The notes under the pieces: model-generated
What the model saw: the letters and a program-made list of their open reading frames with translations, nothing else
Told to the model about the DNA's origin: nothing
The model's database searches: none
Shown: one piece after another, positions 1-10,299 of the stretch
Numbering within the stretch: position 1 is the stretch's first letter
Layout of the letters: each line of letters begins with the position of its first letter
DNA from: Aradus depressus
Taxonomy: Eukaryota > Arthropoda > Insecta > Hemiptera > Aradidae
NCBI GenBank assembly: GCA_963662175.1
Contig: OY759215.1
Span: 58,111,213 to 58,175,212, forward strand
DNA: 64,000 bases
Direction of reading: 5' to 3'
Translations under genes and position numbers: made by a program

Positions 1-54
1 CGACAAGAAAGGATGGTGTGGATCCGACTCAGAGTACCCTCATCGACATTACTG

Positions 55-205
55 TGTATAAGAAAGTCACTCTCAAAATTAGGTTGTACAATGAAATAAA
101 GAAAATTGCTGACGCCAACACATTACTTTTATGAAATGACTTTGAGAGGGGATGGGAGAGTGATCTATACAACCTTAGTTGGTATAAGAAAGTATTGTAA
201 TACTC
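55..205. mobile_element. Foldback MITE 'P', degenerate copy
   Basis: A partial copy of a palindromic element seen again near 16.25, 19.2, 45.9, 57.9 and 62.5 kb. The shared parts are a GTATAAGAAAGT-type end, an internal stretch around TTGTACAATGAAATAAAGAAAA, and a pyrimidine arm matched by a GAGAGGGGA..GAGAGTGATCT arm. No coding capacity is visible. It is probably a non-autonomous DNA transposon; the superfamily is not assigned. Confidence 0.5.
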
Positions 206-295
206 TTATCACCCATACATTTTTAAATTAGATTCAAAAGATTTGAATTTCTAATAATGGTCATTATCTGTCGTTTTTTTAAAATGTATTGGTGT

Positions 296-479
296 TTTCT
301 ACGATGCATATTAGTCATGTCTCTATAACGGTGTTAATTAGTTATTTACAACATCTATGGTTACATTACAACTACCTACGAAATAAAACTCTCTACCGGA
401 CGGGACTCGAACCCGCAACCATGGGCAGACCATGCGACCGAAGCTCTACTCTCTAGCCCGCACGGCCACCATGCCCCTT
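296..479 (-). mobile_element. tRNA-derived SINE, family 2
   Basis: Reverse-strand copy of a SINE also found at 43.55 kb (+) and 53.9 kb (-). The right end holds the tRNA-like head, with an A-box-like GTGGCCGTGCGGGCTAGAG and a B-box GGTTCGAGTCCCG when read on the minus strand. The body after the head matches the other two copies. The distance between the boxes suggests a long variable arm, as in Leu or Ser tRNAs; that ancestry is inferred. Confidence 0.75.
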
Positions 480-1169
480 CATTATCTGTTAATATAGTAA
501 TTATTATTTTGCATAGCATCTTGGAGACTGACACAAGTTTTGTAAATAACTTGAACTAATATTAAGTTTGTACTGATTTCTATTTGATAAACAATTGCGT
601 TTCATATAATACAAGAAGAAATTTTACTAACATAAGATAATCTTTCAAATTCAATAACTTTTATTATTTTTTTCCTTGGTACATTCTTCGATACTTCTCA
701 GTTCCACGAACCACGCGCCCTGGACAAAGGTAATTTTATTCAACTTTTTATTTATCCTGACATTTTCACAGATATTTTTATGTGTCCAGCACAGTACAGA
801 CTTTTGGTGCGTGTTGTTTCATCAAAACAGTAAATCATAACTATGCATTTTCGTGGGATATAAATTCCAACAGTATATTCCTAATAAAAACCTCACAATT
901 TTTCATGTCTGATGTAGGATTCAATTCACGTATTTTCGCGTCAACTATAAAAACCTCACAGACTGTTTACAGCCGGAGAGTACTGCCTTCCTTCGTCATA
1001 TCTTGAATTACAAAAGTTGTATAAATGTCCAACTACTTTCAGCTTATAGAAAATTGTATGCTCTTTAATTCTGTTTATTTAATTTAGGTTTAAATGTTGC
1101 TGTTTATTCAAGAATTAGGAGGTATTTAGGGTATAGTGTGATATCCACTGACAACTTTAAAAACTACGT
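480..1169. other. AT-rich stretch with no recognised feature
   Basis: No convincing coding frame, RNA gene or repeat was recognised. A short open frame near 782-1006 resembles no known protein and has no supporting context. Confidence 0.5.
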
Positions 1170-2215
1170 TTCTTCCACACCATTTTATATTCCACCAGGT
1201 CTGGAGGAGGATAATAATGAGACTTAATTTTTGGCATCGGCTCCAGATCTATCCATATTAACGAGTCCGAAGTAGTTTTTTTTTTTTATATACCTACTTG
1301 ATTAGGGTGACTCACGGTGGTACGCAGGCGCTATTATAGCCCATACCCCACCGAGTAGGAACCCTTCCACCCAAAGTGAACGGCAACGAGTACAACCACC
1401 CCGTAGCACCAGTGTTGCTATGACTACTTTTAGCTTTGAGGCCCAGGGACGAAAAAGGTATACCAGTCCCAATGGAGTGTAAGTTCCCTTATTCTCAATA
1501 CCACCCTTAGGGGTGGTGGGGGACTTCAAAAAACCCTGATGATTAGAGCATCTTGTCCTTCCACCCCTCAACAGTGGGAATGAACTCTTGCCAAAGGTCT
1601 GCACGAGCCTGCATACTCCCATGGGTAAAGGGCCCTTGCACCCCGAGGCACAAGCTTGTATCCCGGCGCACAACCTTAACACAGCACAAACCGGGTGATT
1701 CTACTCTCACCTGAGCAGGGCGGAATTAAGGAGCCCGCCCCCAATCTTTGGCGTTCGGACCAGACGTGAGTGGAATTTCAAGCGTCTATCTCCTGAGTTA
1801 CACGCGGGGGGGGGGGGGGGGGGGGGGAGGGGATTTCGTTCCTGGCCAAACTAAGACCGTTCTTCTATCCGCAACTTGAGAACACGTCAGGGGTGCAAGT
1901 TACGCCTCCCGTCCAAACAATGCTGCAGTTGACTGGATAGGTGGTTATACCCGCTCGAACTCGTACAAGGAACTGACGATGATCCTTCAGAATAAGTCAA
2001 AGTTAAGGAGCCGCATATGAGTGGGTATCCTGTACCTACTACCCGGTAACCCCTGTTGAACCCCCAGTGCCTCACCGTACTACAGCCAGCGAGCGCCCCA
2101 CATTTATCCCGAGCTCTCTCGGAACGCCAAAGAAATCAAGGTGGGCTAGGAGTGACTGCCTATCGTCACAGTTGGTTGGCGACGGTCGCTCTTAGCCGAC
2201 CACAGCAATAGATAA
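1170..2215. repeat. GC-rich block of unknown origin
   Basis: This stretch is clearly richer in G and C than its AT-rich flanks and is bounded sharply by AT-rich DNA on both sides. It carries an uninterrupted G run of about 20 bases near 1806. Minus-strand open frames occur (1302-1682 and 1887-2075) but match no family I recognise. The base composition suggests an inserted element, perhaps a non-LTR retrotransposon untranslated region. That is a guess. Confidence 0.35.
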
Positions 2216-2884
2216 TTATTTTTCCTTTACTTGATATAATTATATAATAAACTTGTTATGCCCTCTTTCGATTCGGCGAACGGGTGTCGTCACGTCCCCC
2301 AGATATATCTAAATCACTGACTGGACTGATGTAGGTAGGTAATATGACAGCCCACACAACTTTTTCACGTTGCTGTTGCCTGTTACAAAGGTCCGCCGAA
2401 AATGTGTAGCCGGTCATTGCCGTCGTTAACCGGGTTTAAGTACCTACCATCATTATGTTAATGTAAAAAAAAATGTTTAATATGTTTTAATTATAAGTTA
2501 AGTATGTCGTTAATCAAAAATGCAATAACGATGCCCCTACTTCAGTTTGCAATTTCAGACAGCGGAGAACTCAATTACTTTGTATGTCAGATTCTTTTCT
2601 CGTCAGGTCCTCTAGAGCTCAGTGAGAAAGAGAAAAAAAAATGGAAGCTGTAAGGTAAGGTCGTTAATTCCAATTAGTAAGGAAGGGCTCCGGTAGATGT
2701 CTATTGTGGAGAACGAAGGGCCATTTGTCTCGATTCTGGTTCCTACTCTGGCTAAATCCATGTGCTAATTAAGTGGTGCTTTCATAGAGGCCAGGCCATC
2801 TTCCCCCCTCTCTCATATACCACAACTCAACTGTTATTACAGGTCAAACTAGCTCCTTCTGTTGAGAAACACGGACATATCGTG
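2216..2884. other. Unassigned intergenic DNA with a moderate-GC core
   Basis: No gene or repeat was recognised. The part at about 2540-2820 is less AT-rich and free of the window's repeat families. It contains a TAATTA-type homeodomain core (CTAATTAAG near 2765). It could be old non-repetitive regulatory DNA, but nothing here proves function. Confidence 0.3.
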
Positions 2885-3240
2885 GAAACTTTCAGTTAAT
2901 AAATAATACAAACTTCTGTCTATATTGTCTACTCCACAAAAAACTTTTATACATTATCAGGTTTACTTATAATCTAAATCATTTCACTGAATGGAAAAAA
3001 TAAACATATTTTTTGAATTATTGTCTATTCTACAAAAAAATTATTATACAAAACTACCGGTTTCGGCATTACACCTTGAGCAGGTCTTATCTTTTTATAA
3101 ATATACTAACAACAAGACTCAATATATTTATAATTTATAAGTAAACCTGACGATGGTGAAATGCCGAAACAATTTTTTGTCGAATAATATTTCAAAATAA
3201 ATTTGTTTAATTTATTTATTGCAAGTTTCTACAATATATC
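2885..3240. mobile_element. Penelope-like terminal repeat remnants, inverted pair
   Basis: Two related motifs face each other. On the plus strand at 3147-3170 the order is CTGACGA, a short stem, then CCGAAAC. On the minus strand at 3056-3084 a degenerate version ends in GCCGAAACCGGTAG. Similar motifs recur at 22.5-22.8, 35.1 and 56.4 kb. Penelope-like retroelements are known to carry hammerhead-ribozyme motifs of this general order (CUGANGA, stem II, GAAA) in their terminal repeats. The match here is partial, with an extra base after CUGANGA. Confidence 0.4.
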
Positions 3241-5339
3241 CGCTTTTCTCAACTTAGAACTCTTGTTATACATCAGGTGAAAGGGGTTGGAATTTGAATT
3301 TGGAAATCGCCGTGATTTTGTTGTTCTCTGTATGTCTAATAATCATGGTTAAGTAAAATTAACGAAGGATAAAATGTGTACTTCATATTCGTCAACTTTT
3401 TTTAAGAGGAAACTCTTAGTGAAATGAGCTGTTACTACCATCCAGTAGCCAAGGGTACAGGAAGGAGTATGTGCAATTTTTACATTATTATCATATTTAG
3501 CTCAAATGTGTCCATTACGCCCCTTACTATACGGTCTGAATTAAATTCTATTGAAATCGACTCTCAGGATTAGAGAGAAATCCCTTATATACGATTTGCT
3601 TACTCCCGTATTTTATCCTAAATATTTGATAGGAATTAGGCGCCACGACAGGAGATGCCAGAAGGAATATCATTAACGTAAATTTTGTTGTAGCCGAGGA
3701 AGGAGTTTGTAGACAGTGTTCAATATGGGGCTAGGTTGACTAGGAGATGTTTGGATAAGAGGATGGCCGAACCACCCTTCTGATAAGGGGCCGCCTCTCT
3801 GTTAAATAAAGTTGGGGGCCCGAAGAGGATTCCTGGAGCTTAAAGAGGATGTGGATCTAGAACGGGAAGTCTTAAGCTTCAAAGGCTTCACACCTCTCCA
3901 ACTATTTGGGGGGATAAATACTTCAGATGATTCTGTGAAGGGGGTAGGAATTCCTGGGAGGGAGGAGGCCCCCAAACTAAGTTTGCCAGGGGTTGGGCTT
4001 TGCCCTGTATGGGCAATGCTTGGTCAAGAAGGGATAATTGCCGTCCCCAATGCTAGTTAGCACTGCTCTCCCCTCCCCCCTCGGACCTCCATTAACAAGA
4101 TCGTTTTACTCGGCCTAGACTTACCCCTAAGGTCTTGGCTCAACATTCATCATCTCCTATTTTCCCCGAGCGTAGCGCTGCACTTCAACTGATCCTCTTC
4201 GAGAATTCACATCATCTAATTTATGAAGAATGAAAGAAGAATTTAGAATAACTAACCATTGTTTCACAGTTTTTGAAAGAAATATAACTCATAAAGAATC
4301 AACTTCTTTAGTGACCTTCCTCCACTTTTTGGAAGCAATAAATACAATTTAAAAAATTTTAATTCAATTAAAAATGTTTATGTTATAGAAAACCATATAT
4401 TCGGAACAATACCATAATATTGGGAAACAGATTTATCTCTCTTAGGGTTCGAAAAGAAAAAAAACATCTTTCAAAAGTCATGTTTCGTCGATAAAAGCTT
4501 TAATTTTTGCTTGCATTTTTAATTTGTTGGCAGAGGTCCTTCCCCAACACCCTATAATTTCTATCTTTATCTAAAATTACTTTTATTAAATTTTTTTTTC
4601 TTATCAATTTTTGTAGATATATACTACGAGTAGTTACTTCTCTAGTATTTGTTAATTTATTTATATTTATATTATGGTGTTTCTGCTGACTCTCCTTTTT
4701 GGCGCCAAGACGTTGGCCTTTATTTTCACACTGCCATCTATATTATAGTTTTTACTTAAAGATTATAAAAATTAATGTCCATAAATTTTGGACATCACAC
4801 ACTAGATACTTATATTCTATGCTATGGGAAAATATGGTCGTACGCTAACATGATTTCTCAAAAACAAATGTTCTCATTTTGTTTGTGATACACCAAAACA
4901 TGAACAAAAAAATCCAATATTTTTCATGATATATGTTTCCTATGAGATAGACAAACTCAATGTGGTTTGTCTCTGCTTTCAAGTGTAATAGCATTAAAAA
5001 AAAAGAATTGAAGAGAAAATCAGACATATATATTCACAAATTTATCACAAAGTTGTACGAAATTTACATAGGATACTTGGGACTTGTTTGGGAAGAAACA
5101 GCGCCCCTGAGTTAAAAATTTAATATAATGCATAAATTAACATTTAAAAGCTTTATAAATATTTAAAAGTATTCAACACCCAGTATTCCACTGATCAGTT
5201 CAAAATGGGAAACGGGGAAATGGTTTAGACTTCGAAATTTTATGTGTAATTCTACGTTCTGTGGTACACACTTAAATTTTCAGATTAATCAATACTTCCT
5301 GAAGTTTTGTAGGAATACCAGGCAACCGTACGGTTTTCG
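3241..5339. other. Mostly AT-rich DNA without a recognised gene
   Basis: No gene was recognised. A purine-rich, moderate-GC part at about 3700-4090 contains an open frame (3812-4060) with no family resemblance. The rest is AT-rich and apparently not part of the repeat families described elsewhere in the window. Confidence 0.4.
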
Positions 5340-5960
5340 TTCGCATGTCACAGGGCCCAGACCATCGTATTTATAGACTTGGAACTTAATATGCACAATG
5401 TATGCGATACTCTAAAAAAAGGTATTCGGTGAGCCACTGACAATGTAATTCGGTGAGTCACTGACAATGTAGTTCGGTGAGTCACCGACAATCTAATTCG
5501 ATGAGTCACTGACAATGTAATTCGGTGAGTCACCGACAATGTAATTCCCAGCACGAATTAATCAAGTTTTTGCTCTCCCTTCAAAACCAATCGACAACAC
5601 ATCAAAAGTTCTCAACATTTTGTGTCTGTGATATATTCATCCATATGGGGAGAGAGGGATGTTCGCCTCTTATCCCCCATCCGTTCGGCCGAATCCGCGA
5701 GAAATTAATAAGTATCGTCCTTATGGGGTTTTGAAGAACATGAAATTTTATGTCGATACATTCATTTCAACCTTCCCCTAATCTTTCCATCCTATTGGCC
5801 GATTTGGCTGAACATCAACAGATGCTGTCCTTAGAGAATTGTGGATACACATATGAAATTTCGTGTAGATACATTCATTCTTTATCATGTTTTTTCTCAC
5901 AGACAAAGAGTTTATTTTTTAATTTTTGAAATCAGGGGGTTGGTTGGACAACATAACACA
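5340..5960 (+). repeat. Dispersed repeat family A, copy 1
   Basis: Family A recurs at about 18.06, 24.0, 27.9, 42.4, 42.9, 48.0, 54.3, 55.4 and 63.5 kb. Its plus-strand order is a TCGGTGAATCACCGA-like palindrome, GAATTAATCAA, TCGTGTNGATACATTCATT, a pyrimidine-rich link and GGCTGAAAATCAATAGGTGTCG. In some copies it ends with GAGGTCGGAAAACATGAAAT and GACCGATTAC. It has no coding potential and is probably a non-autonomous element of unassigned class. This copy begins with a tandem expansion of the palindrome. Confidence 0.6.
5424..5551. repeat. 24-bp tandem repeat at the family A end
   Basis: About five copies of a 24-bp unit resembling GGTGAGTCACTGACAATGTA plus ATTC. The unit is the terminal palindrome of family A (compare TCGGTGATTCACCGA at 28.4 kb). 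The array therefore looks like local amplification of an element terminus. There are no spacers between units, so it is not a CRISPR array. Confidence 0.8.
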
Positions 5961-6329
5961 CGAAAAACATATTTTTCCGAAAATACAATTTCTGAAAATA
6001 TTGCGCAAAATTGTGGTCCACTTGAAAAAATATATATATTTTTCTGGAAATATGAGTTGAGTATCAAACTGAAGGTGTTGAAGCCAATAGGTATGAAGAG
6101 AGGTTCAGTTTACTGGCATTTCAGAATAGCGGCTGTCAAAAACATAACTTCTGAAAACATTTTTTTCGAAAAAAAAAACAAAAAAAAACATTTATGTGCA
6201 CATTTACAATTGACCGGGAGTGAGATAAAGATTGTTTCTGTATATTTCCACTCAGTATATATATATATGTATACAAATATGAACATGTGATCAACCGTTT
6301 TTGCTGGGTAAGTCCAGAAAAGTAACATC

Positions 6330-6835
6330 TTCAACCTGTTTCTTCCTTACTTTTGCCTTAATGCCTTCGTTCTCAGGAAACAAAATGAAAAAAGTACAAC
6401 TTCAAACTCTTCCTTGTTAAAAAAAACTAATCCAATGATATCTTATACATGTAAATGCGGTACACCGTCTTTTCAGGAAAATTCGACAGCTTACTTAGAA
6501 ACGCCTGAAAAACCTCACCCAAGAAATTTTCCTCATTTTCTCCTTCCATATTCGATAAAGGAAAAAGTGATCCCATTGCGGTATACCTTCTTTCAATTAG
6601 AATCTAATGATAACTCATACATGTTCAAGCAGGCAACCTCAAGACCAGAAAGACAACACAATTTCAAACTTTTTTTTTAAGTTCTTCCTTCTTTCCTCCC
6701 TTCTCAGGAAAAAAATGGAAAAAAGGGCGACATTACACTTTTTGCTATTAAAAAACGAATTCAATGATACCAACTACAAGCGTACGAGGTTCACCGTCCG
6801 CAGAAAACACCTTAAGAACTTGGAAGTTGAACGAA
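6330..6835. repeat. Degenerate tandem repeat of about 155-180 bp
   Basis: Three diverged units start near 6410, 6592 and 6746. Each runs through AANNAATCNAATGATANC, a tacaNGT segment and GCGGTACACCGTC-like sequence, separated by purine-rich CAGGAAAAA stretches. Open frames across it (6414-6680, 6607-6864) have biased composition and no family resemblance. They are not annotated as genes. Confidence 0.45.
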
Positions 6836-6930
6836 TTAATCCGTGTCGGAAGATATCACTATAGTTAGGATCCAACTTGAAAATAATATTACATGAGCGT
6901 CAGATGAAGTCATTACCGTGATGGAGGCAA

Positions 6931-7255
6931 GGAAGAATGACTGGAGGAATAGTGAGAGTAAGGAAGCCACGCCAAGGAAGATTGTTTGGAGGAATAGTGA
7001 GAGTAAGGAAGCCACATCAAGGAAGAATGACTGGAGGAATAGTGAGACTTAGGAAGCTGCATCAAGGAAGAATGACTGGAGGAATAGTGAGAGTAAGGAA
7101 GCCACATCAAGGAAAAATGACTGGAGGAATAGTGAGAGTAAGGAAGCTGCATCAAGGAAAAATGACTGGAGGAATAGTGAGAGTAAGGAAGCCACATCAA
7201 GGAAGAATGACTGGAGGAATAGTGAGAGTAAGGAAGCTGCATCAAGGAAAAATGA
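6931..7255. repeat. 45-bp minisatellite, seven units
   Basis: Seven units of 45 bp built on GACTGGAGGAATAGTGAGAG, TAAGGAAG and CNNCATCAAGGAAAAAT. From unit 2 onward the units alternate between a GCCACATC and a GCTGCATC variant, so the array grew as 90-bp dimers. Because 45 is divisible by three, both strands stay open for long stretches; this does not by itself indicate a protein. Confidence 0.9.
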
Positions 7256-7819
7256 GGCATATAATATGGTTTAGCATCGGTTCAACAAGGGGTTCGGTGA
7301 GGTGTACAAGAGAAGTTCGTGTGTGTATAAGAGAAAGCGTCCCCCAGAAAGGGACTCATACGAAAGTTGCAAGAACTGAAGGAGGAACGTCTACAAGTAG
7401 ATCAACGATCTGCGAATGGACTTTGCCCCGAATCAGCAACTGCAAGAACAAGAATGAAGATATGGTACTGTGTTGCTGGAGAGGACCCAAGGCTGGAAAT
7501 GGCTGGTTGGTTCTGAGACTTCTTCCCTCCTCCGTGACACGATTTTAATCCTTGGTTTTACCTTTTACTTTTTGACCTCAAAGTTAATTTATGAATCTGT
7601 TTACTTCAAATATTTAATTATATCTTTGTTTTTTTTGTTTGGGTTGATTGTGTCACGGCGGCCAGAGTAGACCTATTCCGTGCCCTGTGTGTGTTGGTCC
7701 CTACAGTAGCCCTGTATCTTTGATAAAGTCCAGGATTCTTCTGCAGGTGCCTTCCATTACCTCCTTCGGTTCCATATGGCAGACCCGAAGCAGTGAAATC
7801 TTCTACTTTCTAGTCCCCC
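7256..7819. other. Intervening DNA without a recognised gene
   Basis: The plus-strand open frame through the 45-bp array continues to 7548 but has no family resemblance after the repeats. The 7680-7820 part probably belongs to the 3' untranslated region of the non-LTR relic on the opposite strand. Confidence 0.35.
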
Positions 7820-8309
7820 TTACTGGCTTAGAATATGAACCGGAGTCTCATTTTCCTCGCCACATTTCCTGCACAGAGGGCTTCTAGCGATGCCCATATT
7901 GTGTAGGTGTTTGTTCATATGACAGTGTCCTGTGATCAGCCCTGTCATAGCTCTTAGATCCATTCTGCTCATATTCAGAGGCTCTCGGTTTCTTTTCTCT
8001 GAGTCTTTGCTTTGGGACCCATCTCCAGAACTGGATGTGATTCGTGGTCAGCCAACCATTTATTGCCGCCCTTGCGGTGCTCTTAGAGAAGGGTTCCGGT
8101 CCTATAGGTTCTCTGTCCGCTCCTGACCGGGCCAGTTGATCAGCCGTTTCATTGCCCTCAAACCCCTGATGCCCTGGCGCCCATCTCAACTCTAGTCTAT
8201 TTGGGTCCGTTAGGGAATCCATAGCTTGAAGGCATTCCAGGACGATTTTAGAATCTATGATGACAGCAGCGCTGCATGGCTGTCAGACAATATTAAAATT
8301 CGCCCTCCC
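7820..8309 (-). pseudogene. Non-LTR retrotransposon ORF2 C-terminus (RNase H and zinc-knuckle tail)
   Basis: Read on the minus strand, the pieces are a strand-and-acid motif ILILSDSHAALL (about 8309-8265), a shifted frame with SKIVLECLQAMD leading into LRWAPGHQGFEGNETADQLA (about 8250-8130), and, in another frame, GLITGHCHMNKHLHNMG with PLCRKCGEENETPVHIL ending at a stop at 7820. This is the standard order of an RNase H domain followed by a CCHC-like tail in I-, R1- and Jockey-type elements. At least two frameshifts break it, so it is a dead copy. The LTR element at 8325 sits directly at its upstream side. A few weakly similar codons beyond 12,622 hint that the LTR element split the domain. 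Confidence 0.85.
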
Positions 8310-8324
8310 CTGATCTATATATAT

Positions 8325-9230
8325 TGTGATATATCGCATATCACAGAACGATTGTTAATTATAGTTATGAGAGCGACCACGAGAAGCGCACTAGTGGAAG
8401 ATACATAAAGTGGAGGGGATGGAAATTGAAGGATTCCTCGCTGAAGTGCGGTATGAAGGAGTGTCGTAGTTGAAGTGTCAGAGGAGGTAGTCGGTCCTAG
8501 TTGAGCTGTCGGGACAGACAGACAGAAGAGTCGTAGTTGAAGTGTCAGAGGAGGTGGACATTGCTCGTTGAGCTGTTGAAGGAGTCGTGGCTGATGTGTC
8601 AGAGGAGGTAGACAGTCTTCAGTCAGCTATCAGAGGAGTTAGTCGGTCCTCGTTCAGCTACGAGAAAGGAGTCAGAGTTGAGCTATTGAGGGAGAAGACA
8701 TTCCTGGCTGAGCTGTGGGAAGAAGGAGACTCCTGTTTGACCGGACGTAGGAGACCGAAGACTCTAATTTTGCTGCTAGAGGGAAATCATCCCTGCTGCC
8801 TACTTCGAAGGGACTGGAAGTTCCTCAATCGTCGTGGATCCTGGAGGAGAGACCACCGACTTAAGTGTGGTTAGAAAAAGAAGACTTACAAGGTAACGGA
8901 ATCATTTATTTTACATTTCTCCGACATCGAGACGAATGGCTGGCTGATCATCAATAGACACCTTTATGTTGCGGGAGTTACCAGAACATTTAAGTCTATA
9001 TAATTTATTTCATATTTTTATAGATATTTTATTCCAGATGTGCGATTATGGAGGGACGCCTCACTAATATATGTCAATAATTTTGTTAATAAATGTATGT
9101 TGTCTTATAAATTGTTCTCTAAATTCTCTACAGCCTAGTTCACCTTCTGAGTACGCATGTTAACCCCAAAAGTAAAATCATTTTCATAGTAATTAATAAA
9201 AGTTTAAAGCCCCAAGCAGAGATCATCACA
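8325..9230 (+). repeat. 5' LTR
   Basis: By eye it matches the 3' LTR at every position except 9155 (G here, A at 12542). The U3-like part at 8450-8740 contains imperfect repeats around GTCGTAGTTGAAGTGTCAGA and GTTGAGCTGTYG, a plausible enhancer array. A TCTATATAATTT box near 8995 could be the core promoter, and AATAAA occurs near 9087 and 9195. A 95-codon open frame (8587-8874) lies in the repeat-rich part. It is present in both LTRs by descent and has no recognised domain. Confidence 0.93.
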
Positions 9231-9235
9231 ATTTA

Positions 9236-9257
9236 TGGTGGAGGCGCCGGGTACGAA
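9236..9257 (+). promoter_or_regulatory. Probable primer-binding site
   Basis: TGGTGGAGGCGCCGGGTAC begins 5 bases inside the LTR boundary. It starts with TGG, the complement of a tRNA CCA end, as LTR-element primer sites do. I could not fit a specific tRNA with confidence. Confidence 0.5.
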
Positions 9258-9333
9258 AGAAATCCGGTGAGATAAGAGAACAATTTATAATTTATATTGA
9301 TTTATATCTATTATATTATTTTGTATTTTAAAA

Positions 9334-10299
9334 ATGGCTGAAGGGACAAGGTCAAAAATACGTGAGTCAATGACAAAGGGTGACCAGAGGGAGGAGGAAG
9401 AGACGAATGGAGAATTAGTATTAGAGACAAACGAAACAACGAAAAAGACGACAGACAGAAACAGTAGTTTAGACATTGAAACATTAATGAAATTTATGAC
9501 AGAGATGACAGAAAAAATAGAAGCAAATATGACATCAATTAGGACGGATAATAAAACGATGACAGAAAGTAATGAATTAAAAAATAAATTGTTTATGACA
9601 AAGATGACAGAAAGAAATGAAAGAATAGAAGCAAATATGACATCAATTATGACAGAGATGACAGAAAAAATAGAATCAAATATGACATCAATTAGGACGG
9701 AGAATAAATTGTTTATGACAAAGATGACAGAAAATAATAAATTGTTTATGACAAAAATGACAAAGATACTAAAGACAGATATACAAGATGGCCTCCAAGA
9801 AATGAACATAAAAATTGAGGACATGACCAGTCATAATAAACAATTACAGACTGACATGGACATTCAGGGACAAGAATTAACTACGGAAACTGTACAACAA
9901 GGGGACATGATAGAAAAAGAAATAGTAGATACGAAAACAGAACTGACAGACAAATGCGTACAAATGAATGAGGATACAGAAAGCCAATACATGTCTCCAC
10001 TGGTATGCATACATAAGACAGACGATACTATCCGTATAGGTACAGACGATAGACAACATAGAACTCAGAAATTAATCATGGGGGGATTAGTATTAGTTGA
10101 ACCATTAAGGATACCGAAAAATAACGAAGAAGTTTATAAACCATTGACATACTGGAAAGGACCTTATTTAGTAACAATTAAACATAACTCAGATACAGGA
10201 CAAAAAAGGGGACGTTTTCATATTTCTCTTTTGAAAAGATATGAGAGGGAAGGGTCGGAATTGACGCAGGAAATTGACCAGGGAAGAGCCCGGAACTAA
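9334..10299 (+). CDS. Gag-like/integrase C-terminus fusion ORF of the LTR element
   Basis: 321 codons. Residues 1-55 are charged. Residues 50-150 are repeats of MTEKIEANMTSIRT-type units that look strongly coiled-coil, typical of the front of some gypsy Gag proteins. From about residue 248 the sequence changes to GGLVLVEP, then YWKGPYLVT, then HISLLKRYER. This resembles the integrase C-terminal GPY/F module and the end of Pol. Everything between (capsid, zinc knuckle, protease, RT, integrase core) is missing, so a large deletion seems to have joined the ends in frame. Whether the fusion protein is made or useful is unknown. The ATG chosen is the first in the frame, about 100 bases after the 5' LTR. 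Confidence 0.75.
   Translation: MAEGTRSKIRESMTKGDQREEEETNGELVLETNETTKKTTDRNSSLDIETLMKFMTEMTEKIEANMTSIRTDNKTMTESNELKNKLFMTKMTERNERIEANMTSIMTEMTEKIESNMTSIRTENKLFMTKMTENNKLFMTKMTKILKTDIQDGLQEMNIKIEDMTSHNKQLQTDMDIQGQELTTETVQQGDMIEKEIVDTKTELTDKCVQMNEDTESQYMSPLVCIHKTDDTIRIGTDDRQHRTQKLIMGGLVLVEPLRIPKNNEEVYKPLTYWKGPYLVTIKHNSDTGQKRGRFHISLLKRYEREGSELTQEIDQGRARN

Noticed and set aside
1302..1682. 126-codon minus-strand frame as a protein
   Set aside because: No recognisable domain; the frame is favoured by high GC, and no start or splice context supports it.
5424..7255. CRISPR-like arrays
   Set aside because: The 24-bp and 45-bp repeats are directly adjacent without unique spacers, and the DNA is eukaryotic.
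6913..7260. 115-codon minus-strand SHYSSSHSSL repeat frame
   Set aside because: Antisense reading of the 45-bp minisatellite.
8587..8874. 95-codon open frame, repeated at 11974-12261, as a duplicated gene
   Set aside because: Both copies lie inside the two LTRs; the duplication is the LTR pair, and no domain is recognised.
9285..9824. 179-codon minus-strand frame rich in I, V, F and S
   Set aside because: It is the antisense shadow of the Gag-like ORF with its repeated units.
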